From Alteribacter keqinensis (GTDB lineage: Bacteria; Bacillota; Bacilli; Bacillales; Salisediminibacteriaceae): a stretch of DNA of 64,000 nucleotides. The stretch spans positions 558,001 to 622,000 of the forward strand of contig NZ_RHIB01000003.1 in NCBI RefSeq assembly GCF_003710255.1. The letters run 5' to 3'. A program made the position numbers and the translations under genes. The notes under the pieces were generated by a model. That model ran no database searches. It saw only the letters and a list, made by a program, of their open reading frames with translations, and was not told where the DNA came from. Positions 1-8,368 of this stretch are shown piece after piece. Within the stretch, counting starts at the first letter, position 1. Each line of letters begins with the position of its first letter.

Positions 1-2
1 AT

Positions 3-338
3 CTTGAAACAAAATCTCTTTTGACATCGGGTATTGAAGGCTCAGAAACCGTCGAAGAAATTACTGCTCGCTGCGAATATGTTCTTGAACAACTTCGTGC
101 AGGGTACGACAACAAGAAAGTTGTGATTGTGTCTCACGGCGGATTTATTAGTATTTTCCTTATGTATTTAATTGCCGGACCGAAGTGGCAGGAGCTGACC
201 CGTCCGTTTATGATCGGAAACACGGGGATTACAAAGGTCGAATGGCGCTCGGATGAGCAGGTAAAGTTTCACTATGTGAACCGGACCAATCATCTTGAGC
301 GGGAGAAGGACCTGAAAACCACAACGGTGCTGTACTAA
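3..338 (+). CDS. Histidine phosphatase family protein, 3' part
   Basis: The reading frame is open to the left window edge, so only the C-terminal part (about 110 residues) is present. The stretch VIVSHGGFISIFLMYLI contains the second catalytic histidine (SHGG) of the histidine phosphatase (phosphoglycerate-mutase-like) superfamily, followed by a typical C-terminal domain with NTGITKVEW. Family members remove phosphate from small phosphorylated metabolites in the cytoplasm; the substrate cannot be told from this part. The first catalytic RHG motif would lie upstream of the window. A hairpin terminator follows, so it is not co-transcribed with hemY. Confidence 0.8.
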   Translation, partial: LETKSLLTSGIEGSETVEEITARCEYVLEQLRAGYDNKKVVIVSHGGFISIFLMYLIAGPKWQELTRPFMIGNTGITKVEWRSDEQVKFHYVNRTNHLEREKDLKTTTVLY

Positions 339-339
339 A

Positions 340-384
340 TGGTGCCTGCCACCACCCGGATTTTGTCGAATTCATAGGACTTTT
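340..384 (+). repeat. GGTGCCTGYCACC-type intergenic repeat, copy 1
   Basis: A segment of about 45 bp beginning GGTGCCTGCCACC and running through ATTTTGTCGAA to CATAGGACTTTT. It recurs nearly unchanged at 2040 and, more diverged, at 13515. It begins right at the stop codon of the phosphatase gene. Confidence 0.75.
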
Positions 385-395
385 ATAGATGTTTG

Positions 396-431
396 AATAC
401 CGGTTCCTTCCTTGGAATCCGGTATTTTTTT
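396..431 (+). terminator. Rho-independent terminator after the phosphatase gene
   Basis: Inverted repeat AATACCGG...CCGGTATT followed by seven T residues. Confidence 0.8.
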
Positions 432-527
432 GTCTGAGTGACCGCAAATGTCCTTGGTATGTTCATTTTTTCCACAGCTTGGTTATGGTAAAGTGAAGGT
501 AGACAAATCAGTGTAGGTGTGATGACG

Positions 528-1946
528 ATGAAGAAGATTGCGATTATCGGCGGAGGCATGACAGGCCTCACAGCCATGTACTATTTAAATAGGAAAATGA
601 AAGAACGCGGGACGGACACAGAGCTTGTGATGATCGAAGCGAACGATCACCTCGGCGGGAAAATACATACAGTCGAGCGTGACGGCTTTATTATGGAAAC
701 AGGGGCAGACTCCATCGTGGCCCGGCACGAAAGTGTAATGCCGTTGATTGAAGACCTGGGGTTAAAGGACGACGTTGTTTACAATTCCTCGGGTGTTTCA
801 TTCATTTATACAGACAATACGCTTTTCCCGATCCCTGTGGATACGATTTTCGGCATTCCAACGAGTGTGAAATCCTTGTATGAAAGTACCCTCGTATCTG
901 AAGCGGGAAAAAAGGCCGCTTTAAAAGACCTTGAAACGCCAAACGAAGGGTTTACAAAGGAAAGCTCTGTGGGGGACTTCCTTACGTTCTTTTTAGGCGG
1001 AGAACTGGTGGAAAAACAGATTGCACCGGTGTTATCCGGAGTCTTTTCAGGAACGCTCGATAAGCTCACAGTAGGCGCAACATTGCCTTTTTTAATCGAT
1101 TATAAGGAAAAGTACGGTTCCATCATAAAAGGATTGGAAGCACATAAAGAACAGTTTAAGGCCGGATCGAGCAGGAAGTTCCTTTCGTTTAAGGGTGGGC
1201 TTTCCACCATCATTGACCGGATGGAAGAGAAGCTCGGTGATCACACGATCCTTAAAGGTGTCCACGTGTCCAAGATTTATAAAGAAAACGGAATGTACAG
1301 GCTGGAATTGTCAAACAGCAATGAGCTCACCGTTGACGGGGTTGTTTTAAGTACTCCTCATGACGTGACCCAGCGCCTCCTCGGAAGCCCTGAAGTGGAT
1401 GTGAATTTTAACGAGTTAAAGAACTCTTCAATCAAAACCGTCTACCTCGGGTATGACATCCCGGCAGACAGGCTGCCGGCTGACGGTACGGGTTTTATCG
1501 TTTCGGGTGAAAATGACATCCACTGTGATGCGTGCACATGGACGAGCAAAAAATGGGCCCACACCTCCAGGAACGGGAAACTCCTTGTGAGGCTGTTTTA
1601 TAAAAGCACAAACTTGTCGTACCCGGAGCTTAAGAAAATGGATGATGAGACCTTTGCCGCGTTTGCCCGTAAAGACATTGAGAAAAGCCTCGGCATTCAG
1701 GAAGCGCCGACCACAGTGGAAGTCACAAACTGGGATAACCTCATGCCGAACTATCATAAGAAGCATACGGAATCAGTAGCGGCGCTGGAAGCCAAGATGG
1801 CGTCACTGTATCCGAATGTGATCCTTGCCGGATGCTCCTATTACGGCGTCGGCATCGGGGCGTGTATTCAAAACGGGAAAGATACGGCTGAAACGGTGGC
1901 GCACCTGACACGGCAAATGGATAGGGGCGAAGATGATGGTCAGTAA
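528..1946 (+). CDS. hemY: Coproporphyrinogen III / protoporphyrinogen oxidase HemY (CgoX)
   Basis: FAD-dependent oxidase of haem synthesis; in Firmicutes this enzyme oxidises coproporphyrinogen III to coproporphyrin III. The N-terminus carries the dinucleotide-binding motif IIGGGMTGL, then EANDHLGGKIHT and METGADSI, as in HemY proteins; the C-terminus has the second FAD contact GVGIGACIQNGKDTAE. The length (472 residues) is normal for the family. I chose ATG 528 because the TAGGTG ribosome-binding sequence at 514-519 is then 8 nt away; GTG 519 and ATG 522 are in frame but too close to it. hemE and hemH, the usual Bacillus partners, are not next to it here; the gene seems to stand alone with a terminator downstream. 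Confidence 0.93.
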   Translation: MKKIAIIGGGMTGLTAMYYLNRKMKERGTDTELVMIEANDHLGGKIHTVERDGFIMETGADSIVARHESVMPLIEDLGLKDDVVYNSSGVSFIYTDNTLFPIPVDTIFGIPTSVKSLYESTLVSEAGKKAALKDLETPNEGFTKESSVGDFLTFFLGGELVEKQIAPVLSGVFSGTLDKLTVGATLPFLIDYKEKYGSIIKGLEAHKEQFKAGSSRKFLSFKGGLSTIIDRMEEKLGDHTILKGVHVSKIYKENGMYRLELSNSNELTVDGVVLSTPHDVTQRLLGSPEVDVNFNELKNSSIKTVYLGYDIPADRLPADGTGFIVSGENDIHCDACTWTSKKWAHTSRNGKLLVRLFYKSTNLSYPELKKMDDETFAAFARKDIEKSLGIQEAPTTVEVTNWDNLMPNYHKKHTESVAALEAKMASLYPNVILAGCSYYGVGIGACIQNGKDTAETVAHLTRQMDRGEDDGQ

Positions 1947-2039
1947 AATCTATATACGACAACGCGCTTCATAATCAGGAAAAAGAATGCATCCGGGAGC
2001 GGATCGGGAAGCTTTATGACATCAAACGTATCCACGAGT

Positions 2040-2084
2040 TGGTGCCTGTCACCACCCGGATTTTGTCGAAACCATAGGACTTTA
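2040..2084 (+). repeat. GGTGCCTGTCACC-type intergenic repeat, copy 2
   Basis: Almost identical to the copy at 340-384 over its whole length (core GGTGCCTGTCACCACCCGGA). Confidence 0.75.
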
Positions 2085-2110
2085 TTCGGAAAATGAATAG
2101 AGCAACTACG

Positions 2111-2142
2111 AACGCTGGACCCATTTAGGGACCGGCGTTTTT
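2111..2142 (+). terminator. Probable terminator of hemY
   Basis: Near-perfect inverted repeat AACGCTGG...CCGGCGTT followed by TTTTC. Confidence 0.6.
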
Positions 2143-2244
2143 CTGTGGTCCACCACCTGCCCCTTTTTTACCAACATCTTCTAAAAAAGCGAAACCTCTC
2201 ACCCTTTTCAGCCGTAAAACAGTGAGAGCAGAGGGGGAGCCGTT

Positions 2245-2733
2245 TTGAAAAACACGCTAACACTATTTTTCTTTTTACTTATGATCGGCTGCACCGGTTC
2301 AGAGACTTCTGAGATTGCCTGGGGAGAAACGGCCGACCAATCATCGGTTCATGTCACACCGTTAACCTTTCGGAATGGAAGCTACGATAATCAAATCGAG
2401 AAGTTCGAAGTAATCGAGTTTGGACAGGTTGCAATCATTGAGTTTGAAGCGGCAAACCGTTCGGAGACACCAGTAATCATCGATCGGGACTTTTACTATG
2501 GGAGGTTTGCGATTCTTATGGATGATGAGATCACAGGAAGAGAGCATCTCGCCAGAATGGACCTTGATTTATTTCCTTTTGACGTTTTTACCGGGGAACT
2601 CCAGCCGGATGAGAAAGTGGAGACGTCATTATTTATCTATACAGGTCCGGGTGAGATCATGAACCTGCTTTATGATGGTGAAAAAGCAGAAGAGAACGAC
2701 TACGCAGTAAATTGGTCCATTCCTAAACCGTGA
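2245..2733 (+). CDS. Small lipoprotein of unknown function
   Basis: The N-terminus is a short hydrophobic signal ending in the lipobox LMIGC (Cys at residue 16), so the mature protein should be lipid-anchored outside the cell membrane. The remaining 145 residues look like a soluble beta-rich domain with many acidic residues; VAIIEFEAANRSETPVII resembles an immunoglobulin-like strand pattern, but no family was recognised. Translation starts at TTG 2245, with a strong GAGGGGGAG ribosome-binding site at 2231-2239. The gene lies just upstream of another membrane-anchored orphan, with about 70 bp between them. Confidence 0.7.
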   Translation: MKNTLTLFFFLLMIGCTGSETSEIAWGETADQSSVHVTPLTFRNGSYDNQIEKFEVIEFGQVAIIEFEAANRSETPVIIDRDFYYGRFAILMDDEITGREHLARMDLDLFPFDVFTGELQPDEKVETSLFIYTGPGEIMNLLYDGEKAEENDYAVNWSIPKP

Positions 2734-2803
2734 AACAGACTTGTTTTAAGCGGAAAGGGTATAAAGTAAGGTAGATTCGTTCATTGTACGGGAGGGATTT
2801 TTC

Positions 2804-3259
2804 ATTAAGAAAACATATCTGGTTCTCATAGGTTTCAGTCTCACTGCCGCCGCTGTGGCTGGCTGGTTTTATATCAGTACACTCACCTCCGTCCAGCAGG
2901 CGGTCCTTGATGATTTGGAGCGGGATCATGTAAGTACGATCAGCATTACTCATTATAATGACCATTACCACGTGGTTGAAGAAACCGTTATTGAAGAGGA
3001 AGAAAAGATCAATGAAGTGCTTGAGTCCCTGGGTGAAATCAGCTTAAGAAAGCCAGGAAGCACGTATGTCCATCCCCGTGAAAACGTCAATGTCCAGCTA
3101 CTCCGGACGTCTTCCGCACCTGTAGCAACACTCACGTTTTATAAGGACGGTTACCTTGAAGTTGCCGACCGTACAACCCCTTCGAGCCAGTCGACTCATA
3201 TTATCAGGGGCGATTATGATATCAATCATGTCAAAGAACTGCTGGTGACGGCTGAATAA
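2804..3259 (+). CDS. Membrane-anchored protein of unknown function, likely ATT start
   Basis: A GGGAGG ribosome-binding site at 2790-2795 is followed after 8 nt by ATT 2804, which opens a frame beginning with Lys-Lys-Thr and a hydrophobic segment (YLVLIGFSLTAAAVAGWFYI). No ATG, GTG or TTG is suitably placed; the first in-frame GTG (2855) would cut the membrane segment in half and has no ribosome-binding site. I therefore annotate the rare ATT start, giving 151 residues: one N-terminal anchor and an acidic extracytoplasmic domain. It was not recognised as any family. The next gene is a serine hydrolase on the same strand. Confidence 0.6.
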   Translation: MKKTYLVLIGFSLTAAAVAGWFYISTLTSVQQAVLDDLERDHVSTISITHYNDHYHVVEETVIEEEEKINEVLESLGEISLRKPGSTYVHPRENVNVQLLRTSSAPVATLTFYKDGYLEVADRTTPSSQSTHIIRGDYDINHVKELLVTAE

Positions 3260-3353
3260 AATCCAGTAAGCCGATGCCCAACGCAGGGAGCAGGTTCTTT
3301 TTTTGAAAGTTTGTGGTCGTAATAAATGCTGCATAATAAAGGAGAGAAATCAC

Positions 3354-4151
3354 TTGGATTTTGAGACACTTGGCCACACCGTTCAAACCCTTAGTAAAAA
3401 AGTAAAAGGGGACATTTCCCTTCACATCCACACAGAGGAAGGAGAGATCGGATACGGCTCGGCCACTCCCCTGATCGCAGCAAGTCTGATAAAAGTGCCG
3501 TGTGTGTACGCAGCGGTGCTTAAGAGTAAGGAAGGGACATTTGAGTTGGACGAAGAAACAATCGTTTCAGCGGAACAGAAAATAGGAGGAACCGGTGTGC
3601 TTTTCCATATGCCGGGGGAGGTCCGGATCACGAACCGGCAGCTCCTCTCCCTTATGATTACGGTCTCTGACAACACGGCGACCAATGTCATTATTGACCG
3701 GATTGGCATCCCTTATATTCAAAAAACGATGGTTTCTGCAGGGTGCGATTCGTCTTGGATCAAACGAAAAATCATTCACACGGACCCGAACACCCAGCCC
3801 TTAAACAACATCATGTCAGCACGGGATTTCAACCGCATTTTAATGGCAATCAATCAGGGAAAAAACCTCACTGAAGAAAACAGGGAATTTATTCTCTCAA
3901 GTCTGACCGGGCAGCAGATTAATCATAAGCTTCCGTACTTGTTCTCCGACGGACTGCCTCCAACCGTGCGTGTTGCCCATAAAACCGGAGATGACATCGG
4001 CATGGAACATAACGGAGGAATGATTTGTCTCAATGGGAAAACGGCTTATGTGACAGTGATGACGGTTAAACTGGAAACAAACATTGAGGGACAGGAGTAC
4101 ATAAGAAAAGTAGGAAAAGCTGTGTATAATTATCTTTCCGGGTACATTTAA
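3354..4151 (+). CDS. Class A beta-lactamase-like serine hydrolase
   Basis: Shows the three penicillin-recognising enzyme motifs in order: SxxK as SLIK (nucleophile Ser near residue 43), SDN in TVSDNTATN, and KTG in AHKTGDDIGMEHNGG. This is the beta-lactamase-related serine hydrolase fold at the usual size (265 residues). There is no signal peptide, which is unusual for a true secreted beta-lactamase and suggests a cytoplasmic esterase or peptidase-like role. TTG 3354 was chosen because AAAGGAGAG at 3339-3347 sits 6-7 nt ahead of it. The substrate is unknown. Confidence 0.82.
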   Translation: MDFETLGHTVQTLSKKVKGDISLHIHTEEGEIGYGSATPLIAASLIKVPCVYAAVLKSKEGTFELDEETIVSAEQKIGGTGVLFHMPGEVRITNRQLLSLMITVSDNTATNVIIDRIGIPYIQKTMVSAGCDSSWIKRKIIHTDPNTQPLNNIMSARDFNRILMAINQGKNLTEENREFILSSLTGQQINHKLPYLFSDGLPPTVRVAHKTGDDIGMEHNGGMICLNGKTAYVTVMTVKLETNIEGQEYIRKVGKAVYNYLSGYI

Positions 4152-4249
4152 ATAGATTGGGAGTTTCGTCTTCTCCCCTTTGGAGACTGAAATGGTAAAT
4201 CTCCGGATGTTCGATAGGCTTTGAGCACGGCAAATTCCAGGAAGGAACT

Positions 4250-4432
4250 ATGGATATTTTATTTACCATCTTCTATTTCTCGGTATTCATGCTTATTCTT
4301 TTCCTGGTCATTGAAGTTCGAAAAGGCATTAACCGCTCAAATTTAGGCAGGTATTTAGAAGAAAAGCACGGGATCAAAGAAGAGGAAGAATCGTTTCTGA
4401 ATAGGGATCTGGATGATGAGGAGCGCAAATAA
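4250..4432 (+). CDS. Small single-span membrane protein
   Basis: 60 residues: an N-terminal membrane segment (IFYFSVFMLILFLVIEV) followed by a highly charged tail ending in DDEERK. An AGGAAGGA ribosome-binding site precedes ATG 4250. No family was recognised. It sits between the serine hydrolase and a DUF3267-type membrane protein on the same strand. Confidence 0.55.
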   Translation: MDILFTIFYFSVFMLILFLVIEVRKGINRSNLGRYLEEKHGIKEEEESFLNRDLDDEERK

Positions 4433-4530
4433 ACGTTCACACTTGGGAAGTTTCCATGAGAATCATTATTGGCGGTGCTGCAACGCCGGCATTCGTCGGT
4501 GCTCATTTTTCCGGGGAAAGCAGGTGGAGG

Positions 4531-5022
4531 ATGATGCAGGTGAATAATGAGGATTACGTGATAGAGGACCGGACCATCAGCCCCAAAAAAGTAAATAAAT
4601 ACACCTTCCTTTGGGGCGTTGGATGCTACTTCTTCTTTTTTGTTCTCTTCTCCCTCATTTGGGGAGTTGAAGGTTTCGGATTTGAAATATTATTCCCTCT
4701 GGGTGTTGCATTTATTGTGTTGATCGTTGTTCACGAGTTTCTGCACGCGGCAGGGTATGTTTATATCGGGAAAGCGTCGTGGAGGGATGTGAAGTTCGGC
4801 ATTATTTGGAAGCAGTTTATGCCCTATGCTCACTGCAGGGGACCGCTTCGAATTAATCATTACCGGATGGCCGTTTTTCTTCCTGTTATTCTCGGGGTGA
4901 TTCCTCTTACATATGCTTTTTTTACCGGCAGTCCGTTTCTTTTTCTCATCGGGGTGTTTATGACACTCGCATCCCCCGGGGATAAGAAGCCCGGGATCCC
5001 GCTGAATGTTACTCCCGGTTGA
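4531..5022 (+). CDS. DUF3267-type putative membrane zinc metalloprotease
   Basis: A four-helix-type membrane protein carrying HEFLHA, the HExxH zinc-binding signature of DUF3267 proteins, followed by the expected FGIIWKQFMPYAHC block. Family members resemble small intramembrane metalloproteases; no substrate is known. The start is uncertain: ATG 4531 and ATG 4534 lie against the AGGTGGAGG ribosome-binding site, and GTG 4540 has the best spacing. The C-terminus (LASPGDKKPGIPLNVTPG) lacks the usual final hydrophilic extension, so the protein may be truncated. Confidence 0.65.
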   Translation: MMQVNNEDYVIEDRTISPKKVNKYTFLWGVGCYFFFFVLFSLIWGVEGFGFEILFPLGVAFIVLIVVHEFLHAAGYVYIGKASWRDVKFGIIWKQFMPYAHCRGPLRINHYRMAVFLPVILGVIPLTYAFFTGSPFLFLIGVFMTLASPGDKKPGIPLNVTPG

Positions 5023-5037
5023 ATGAAAAAAGAGCTG

Positions 5038-5340
5038 TCAGGCTGCAAGGAACAACACGATGGTTGTTACGAGAGATATCGCAGCAGGCAGGCCAAAAAT
5101 AAACACAACTCGGAGCAGGCCATCCACAAAGCCTTCAATGGTCTTTCCACCCAGGTAAAGAGTGAAGAGGAGAAAAACAGCAGGCACATAATAAACCTCT
5201 TCGGGGAACAAGGTAAACGGGGTGTTAATGGCTGCCAGAAGCAGGATAAAAGCGGCATAGCAAAAATAATTAAGAAGCCGGAATCCCGTGTGCCGGTCCT
5301 TTTCTTTTTTTACCCCTAAGAACTTCGCATACGGATTCAT
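5038..5340 (-). CDS. Small membrane protein of unknown function
   Basis: About 100 residues with three predicted membrane spans. ATG at 5340 follows a GGAGGGG ribosome-binding site with 7 nt spacing. It is convergent with the DUF3267-type gene, the two stops lying 15 bp apart. No family was recognised. Confidence 0.6.
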   Translation of the reverse strand: MNPYAKFLGVKKEKDRHTGFRLLNYFCYAAFILLLAAINTPFTLFPEEVYYVPAVFLLFTLYLGGKTIEGFVDGLLRVVFIFGLPAAISLVTTIVLFLAA

Positions 5341-5455
5341 GGTCAATCCCCTCCTTACAAACTTCTTCCCATTAGTTAAGTAGAATAAAACGGTTTCTTG
5401 AAAAGAGGTAGATTAGTAGAATTGGAACGAGTAATTAAGAATGAGAGGGGATATT

Positions 5456-6019
5456 ATGATACGAATGTTTCTCGTGTTTGTGATAATGTCTGTTTTTTTT
5501 GGAGCAGGCATGTACTATTACTTTTTTTCTGTTCAAATCGCACTCATAACCGGCCTTTCCTTTGGCGGTATAATGGCTGTTTTTCTGGGATCAATGAATA
5601 TTTTAATGCATAAAGACGCAAGAAAGGCGGACGGAAGACTTAAGCAAAGAAGAGGAATGGTTATCTCGATGCCTTATAAAGAAACATTCTCCTTATGTAA
5701 AGAGGCTTTATCTGTGATGGAAGAAACAAAGCTCACATACGTAAATGAAGAGGAAGGCGTGATTCGAGGGGAGAAAGAAACGTCGGTCTATTCATTTGGT
5801 GAGAAGCTGGAATGTAAGGCTGAAGCTGTATCGGAAATAACAACGAAGGTTTGGATAGAGAGTAAACCGTCTTATCGTTTTACTTTGATTGATTATGGGG
5901 TCAATTTAAGAAATGTTGAATCATTTGTAAAATATTTCGAATCGAAAAGGGTTAAGGATAGACCGCAGTGTTCTTTAGAGAAGCCCACTGATAACCGTGG
6001 GAAGGGAGCGATTATATAG
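5456..6019 (+). CDS. Two-span membrane protein with cytoplasmic domain, unknown function
   Basis: Starts at ATG 5456 after GAGAGGGG. Two adjacent hydrophobic segments (about residues 3-45) form a hairpin anchor, followed by a soluble domain of about 130 residues with alternating beta-type segments. No family was recognised. Base composition is noticeably more A+T rich than the neighbouring housekeeping genes, so recent acquisition is possible. Confidence 0.6.
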   Translation: MIRMFLVFVIMSVFFGAGMYYYFFSVQIALITGLSFGGIMAVFLGSMNILMHKDARKADGRLKQRRGMVISMPYKETFSLCKEALSVMEETKLTYVNEEEGVIRGEKETSVYSFGEKLECKAEAVSEITTKVWIESKPSYRFTLIDYGVNLRNVESFVKYFESKRVKDRPQCSLEKPTDNRGKGAII

Positions 6020-6194
6020 CGCTCGGTACTTGCAGAGATAAAAGGGGGTACTACTTACGGCATTAATATTTTGAAGCTTCAAGAATCCATTTCTCAGGCC
6101 GAACGGACATTTTGTCCGAACAATACCAGAGATTACTACAGAGGTTACAACATTTAAGTCATATAAAAAAGGAGGCAGGGAATAACGGTTGTTT

Positions 6195-6602
6195 TTATGA
6201 AGGTGCCAAATGCACAGGACGGAATGCGGTAGTTAACCATACAGCATTCACGAGAACCGTCATTAACGAAAAGATCAGTGTCCAGACCATTGGTGACGAA
6301 AAGGTAACGAAAAAGAAGCTGTATCCAGCAATAACGATACTGGCAACCGCTAATGTCAAAATGCCTCCGATACATAACACAGTCATCACTTTTTTCATCC
6401 AGCCGATGCCGAGCGTGTATAAAGCAAGAGGGACTGTGTAAAGAACAGTAACGAAAAAGACAGCTGCCCACATAACCGGAGAGCCGTACTCGTTTGCATT
6501 GGGTCCTGTGCTGCTGAGTGGGGATAACGAAGCGGCGATCATGAAGCAGACAAAGCAGCAAGCCGAAAGCAGGGTAAGCCAGATTAGTCTTTGTTTATTC
6601 AT
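6195..6602 (-). CDS. Four-span membrane protein of unknown function
   Basis: 135 residues with four hydrophobic segments. ATG at 6602 is preceded by AAGGAG at a spacing of 11 nt. The C-terminus FRPVHLAPS is hydrophilic. It has no recognised family and is divergent from the next gene. Confidence 0.6.
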   Translation of the reverse strand: MNKQRLIWLTLLSACCFVCFMIAASLSPLSSTGPNANEYGSPVMWAAVFFVTVLYTVPLALYTLGIGWMKKVMTVLCIGGILTLAVASIVIAGYSFFFVTFSSPMVWTLIFSLMTVLVNAVWLTTAFRPVHLAPS

Positions 6603-6844
6603 AAGTAACGAAACTCCTTCCAAATCCCTGAATTGATTTTACTATAGCATGATCTGTAAAACTTTTACTTTTATATGAAACGCAAGGCTCTTTTAGTCGT
6701 AACCGAACTTGTATTGGATAATGAAAGTATTCGACTGACGCTGTTTTTTTCAGGTGATAAGAACAAACAGGAGGAAGGTTACATTTGCAGTGGAATCGCG
6801 AAGCTCGGTTTACTGCATTTGTTCTAGTAAAGGTGGTGATCAAA

Positions 6845-7162
6845 ATGGTCTGGTGGAAAAAGGAGATGATCAGGTACACAGAAGCATTCATATTCCTGGG
6901 ACTCGGACTTGTTGTCACACTTCTGGTCCTGAGGGACATTTACGAAGGCTTTGGAATCATGTTTCTAGGTAACACATGGGTGACCTGGTTCGCTGTATCG
7001 TTTCTCCTGTTTGCGGTGTATTCGCTGGCTGCCAAATTTGTTTTCGTAAAAAGCAATGAATTTTACCGTAAAAGGATCAGGTCCATTTCTTTCTTGGTTG
7101 GTTTTGCCGGAGCTTTATACATAGTGACCGTACCGTTTTTCAAAGGGGAACTGCTGTTTTAA
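6845..7162 (+). CDS. Small three-span membrane protein
   Basis: 105 residues from ATG 6845, which follows AAAGGTGGTGAT. Three hydrophobic segments are separated by short charged loops. No family was recognised. Part of a cluster of small orphan membrane proteins between 4.2 and 7.2 kb. Confidence 0.6.
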   Translation: MVWWKKEMIRYTEAFIFLGLGLVVTLLVLRDIYEGFGIMFLGNTWVTWFAVSFLLFAVYSLAAKFVFVKSNEFYRKRIRSISFLVGFAGALYIVTVPFFKGELLF

Positions 7163-7277
7163 CCGGTAAAAACTCCACCTGTAGTCTTAGAAAAGTTCAA
7201 CCGGTGCTCCGGGGAAGCGGGAGCTGTCAGCGCGTATTCTTTATGTAAGAGAGACAGTTACATGAGGAGGATACGAT

Positions 7278-7433
7278 ATGATAAGAAACAGCCGGTTGCT
7301 CAGATGGTTCGGTATAAGACAGGTGGAGTTGTGCTGCAAGAGATGGAGCGCACGTACGAAAGAAGCTCTACTCAATGAAAAAGTGAGTGAACAAAAAGCT
7401 GGAATTGAAGAGAACTATTACAATCACATTTAG
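7278..7433 (+). CDS. Putative 51-residue basic protein
   Basis: ATG 7278 follows an excellent GAGGAGG ribosome-binding site at 7264-7270 with 7 nt spacing, and the frame runs 51 codons to TAG. The product is Arg/Lys-rich in its first half (RLLRWFGIRQVELCCKRWSAR) with a CC pair, then acidic. No family was recognised. The ribosome-binding site is the main support; it could be a small regulatory protein or chance. Confidence 0.4.
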   Translation: MIRNSRLLRWFGIRQVELCCKRWSARTKEALLNEKVSEQKAGIEENYYNHI

Positions 7434-7540
7434 CAACAGGATACCGCATACATTGTGGAAAGTTGCTGGTATTTTTTATCGCAAGAAAATGGAAAAAGAT
7501 GTTAAAATGGTCAAAGAAGAATGATCAGAGGAGGATCTGT

Positions 7541-8356
7541 GTGATGGAATATGGAAGCACTTTGTTTAAAGGAACAGCAAGCTACTATTCCCGCTGCCGT
7601 CCTTTGTATCCGGCCTCGCTCGTCCGTTTTGCTGTGAAGCGCTTTGGTCTTGATGGTACCGGCCGGATGCTTGATGCCGGGTGTGGTCCCGGTCAGCTTG
7701 CATGCCGGTTCTCCGATTGGTTTGAAACGATAACCGGGATCGATACAGAGGAGGAAATGATTGATGAAGCGAGCCGCCTAAGTAAAGAGAACAGAGTGGA
7801 CAATGCGGAGTGGATTCACAGTGATGCGGAAACGTTTGTTAAGACCGCTCCTTCATCGTTCAGGCTTGTTATCATCGCAAAAGCCTTTCACTGGATGGAC
7901 CGTCGTGCTTTGCTGGATTCGCTGTACCCGAAGGTTTCCCCGGGAGGCGGGGTGATCATCATTGATGAAGCCCCGCCCAAAAGCCGTCCTTTGTGGAAGG
8001 GGACGGTCAATGACGTGGTTGAAGAATGGTACGGCAGGAACAGGCGTGCAGGGAAGACGACGTATTCCCATCCAGAGGTGAGTCATGAAGAAGTAATCGA
8101 AGACTCGCGGTTTACCCTGGAGGTTCACGAGCTGCCTCCCTTTCAGGTCAGCTGGACCGTGGATGTTATTATCGGCTACCTGTATTCCACGTCTTATGGG
8201 AGAAAAGCATTTTTAGGAGAAAAAGCGGAAGCATTTGAAGGGCATATGAGAGAGGCCCTTATGATGATTGACCCGTCCGGTGTTTTTAAAGAAACAATCA
8301 CGTTAAAACTTAAGCTGGCTATAAAAAAGGGTGGCACCGTAGGAAGGGAAGACTAG
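7541..8356 (+). CDS. SAM-dependent class I methyltransferase
   Basis: Motif I is MLDAGCGPGQLA, followed by the acidic SAM-ribose contact GIDTEEEMI, HSDAETF and KAFHWMDR. This is the UbiE/COQ5-like methyltransferase fold found in many Bacillus orphan methyltransferases. About 271 residues from GTG 7541 (ATG 7544 is equally possible) after AGAGGAGG at 7527-7534. The acceptor molecule is unknown. The aminoglycoside adenylyltransferase gene begins 12 bp downstream, with its ribosome-binding site overlapping this stop codon, so the two are likely co-transcribed. Confidence 0.85.
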   Translation: MMEYGSTLFKGTASYYSRCRPLYPASLVRFAVKRFGLDGTGRMLDAGCGPGQLACRFSDWFETITGIDTEEEMIDEASRLSKENRVDNAEWIHSDAETFVKTAPSSFRLVIIAKAFHWMDRRALLDSLYPKVSPGGGVIIIDEAPPKSRPLWKGTVNDVVEEWYGRNRRAGKTTYSHPEVSHEEVIEDSRFTLEVHELPPFQVSWTVDVIIGYLYSTSYGRKAFLGEKAEAFEGHMREALMMIDPSGVFKETITLKLKLAIKKGGTVGRED

Positions 8357-8368
8357 GAGGGACGATAC

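Larger units (their letters stand above)
1947..2244. other. Intergenic region after hemY
   Basis: Holds an open stretch without a start codon (about 1947-2039), a copy of the GGTGCCTGTCACC repeat, and a terminator. The open stretch reads directly into the repeat and could be the remnant of a gene; no family was recognised. A short stem CTCTCAC/GTGAGAG lies at about 2195-2227, just ahead of the next gene. Confidence 0.4.

Noticed and set aside
5023-5319. 98-codon plus-strand frame after the DUF3267-type gene
   Set aside because: It is antisense to the small membrane protein gene at 5038-5340, which has a good ribosome-binding site and membrane spans.
6112-6441. 109-codon plus-strand frame and the overlapping minus-strand frame 6154-6561
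   Set aside because: Both overlap the better supported four-span membrane gene at 6195-6602 and lack ribosome-binding sites.
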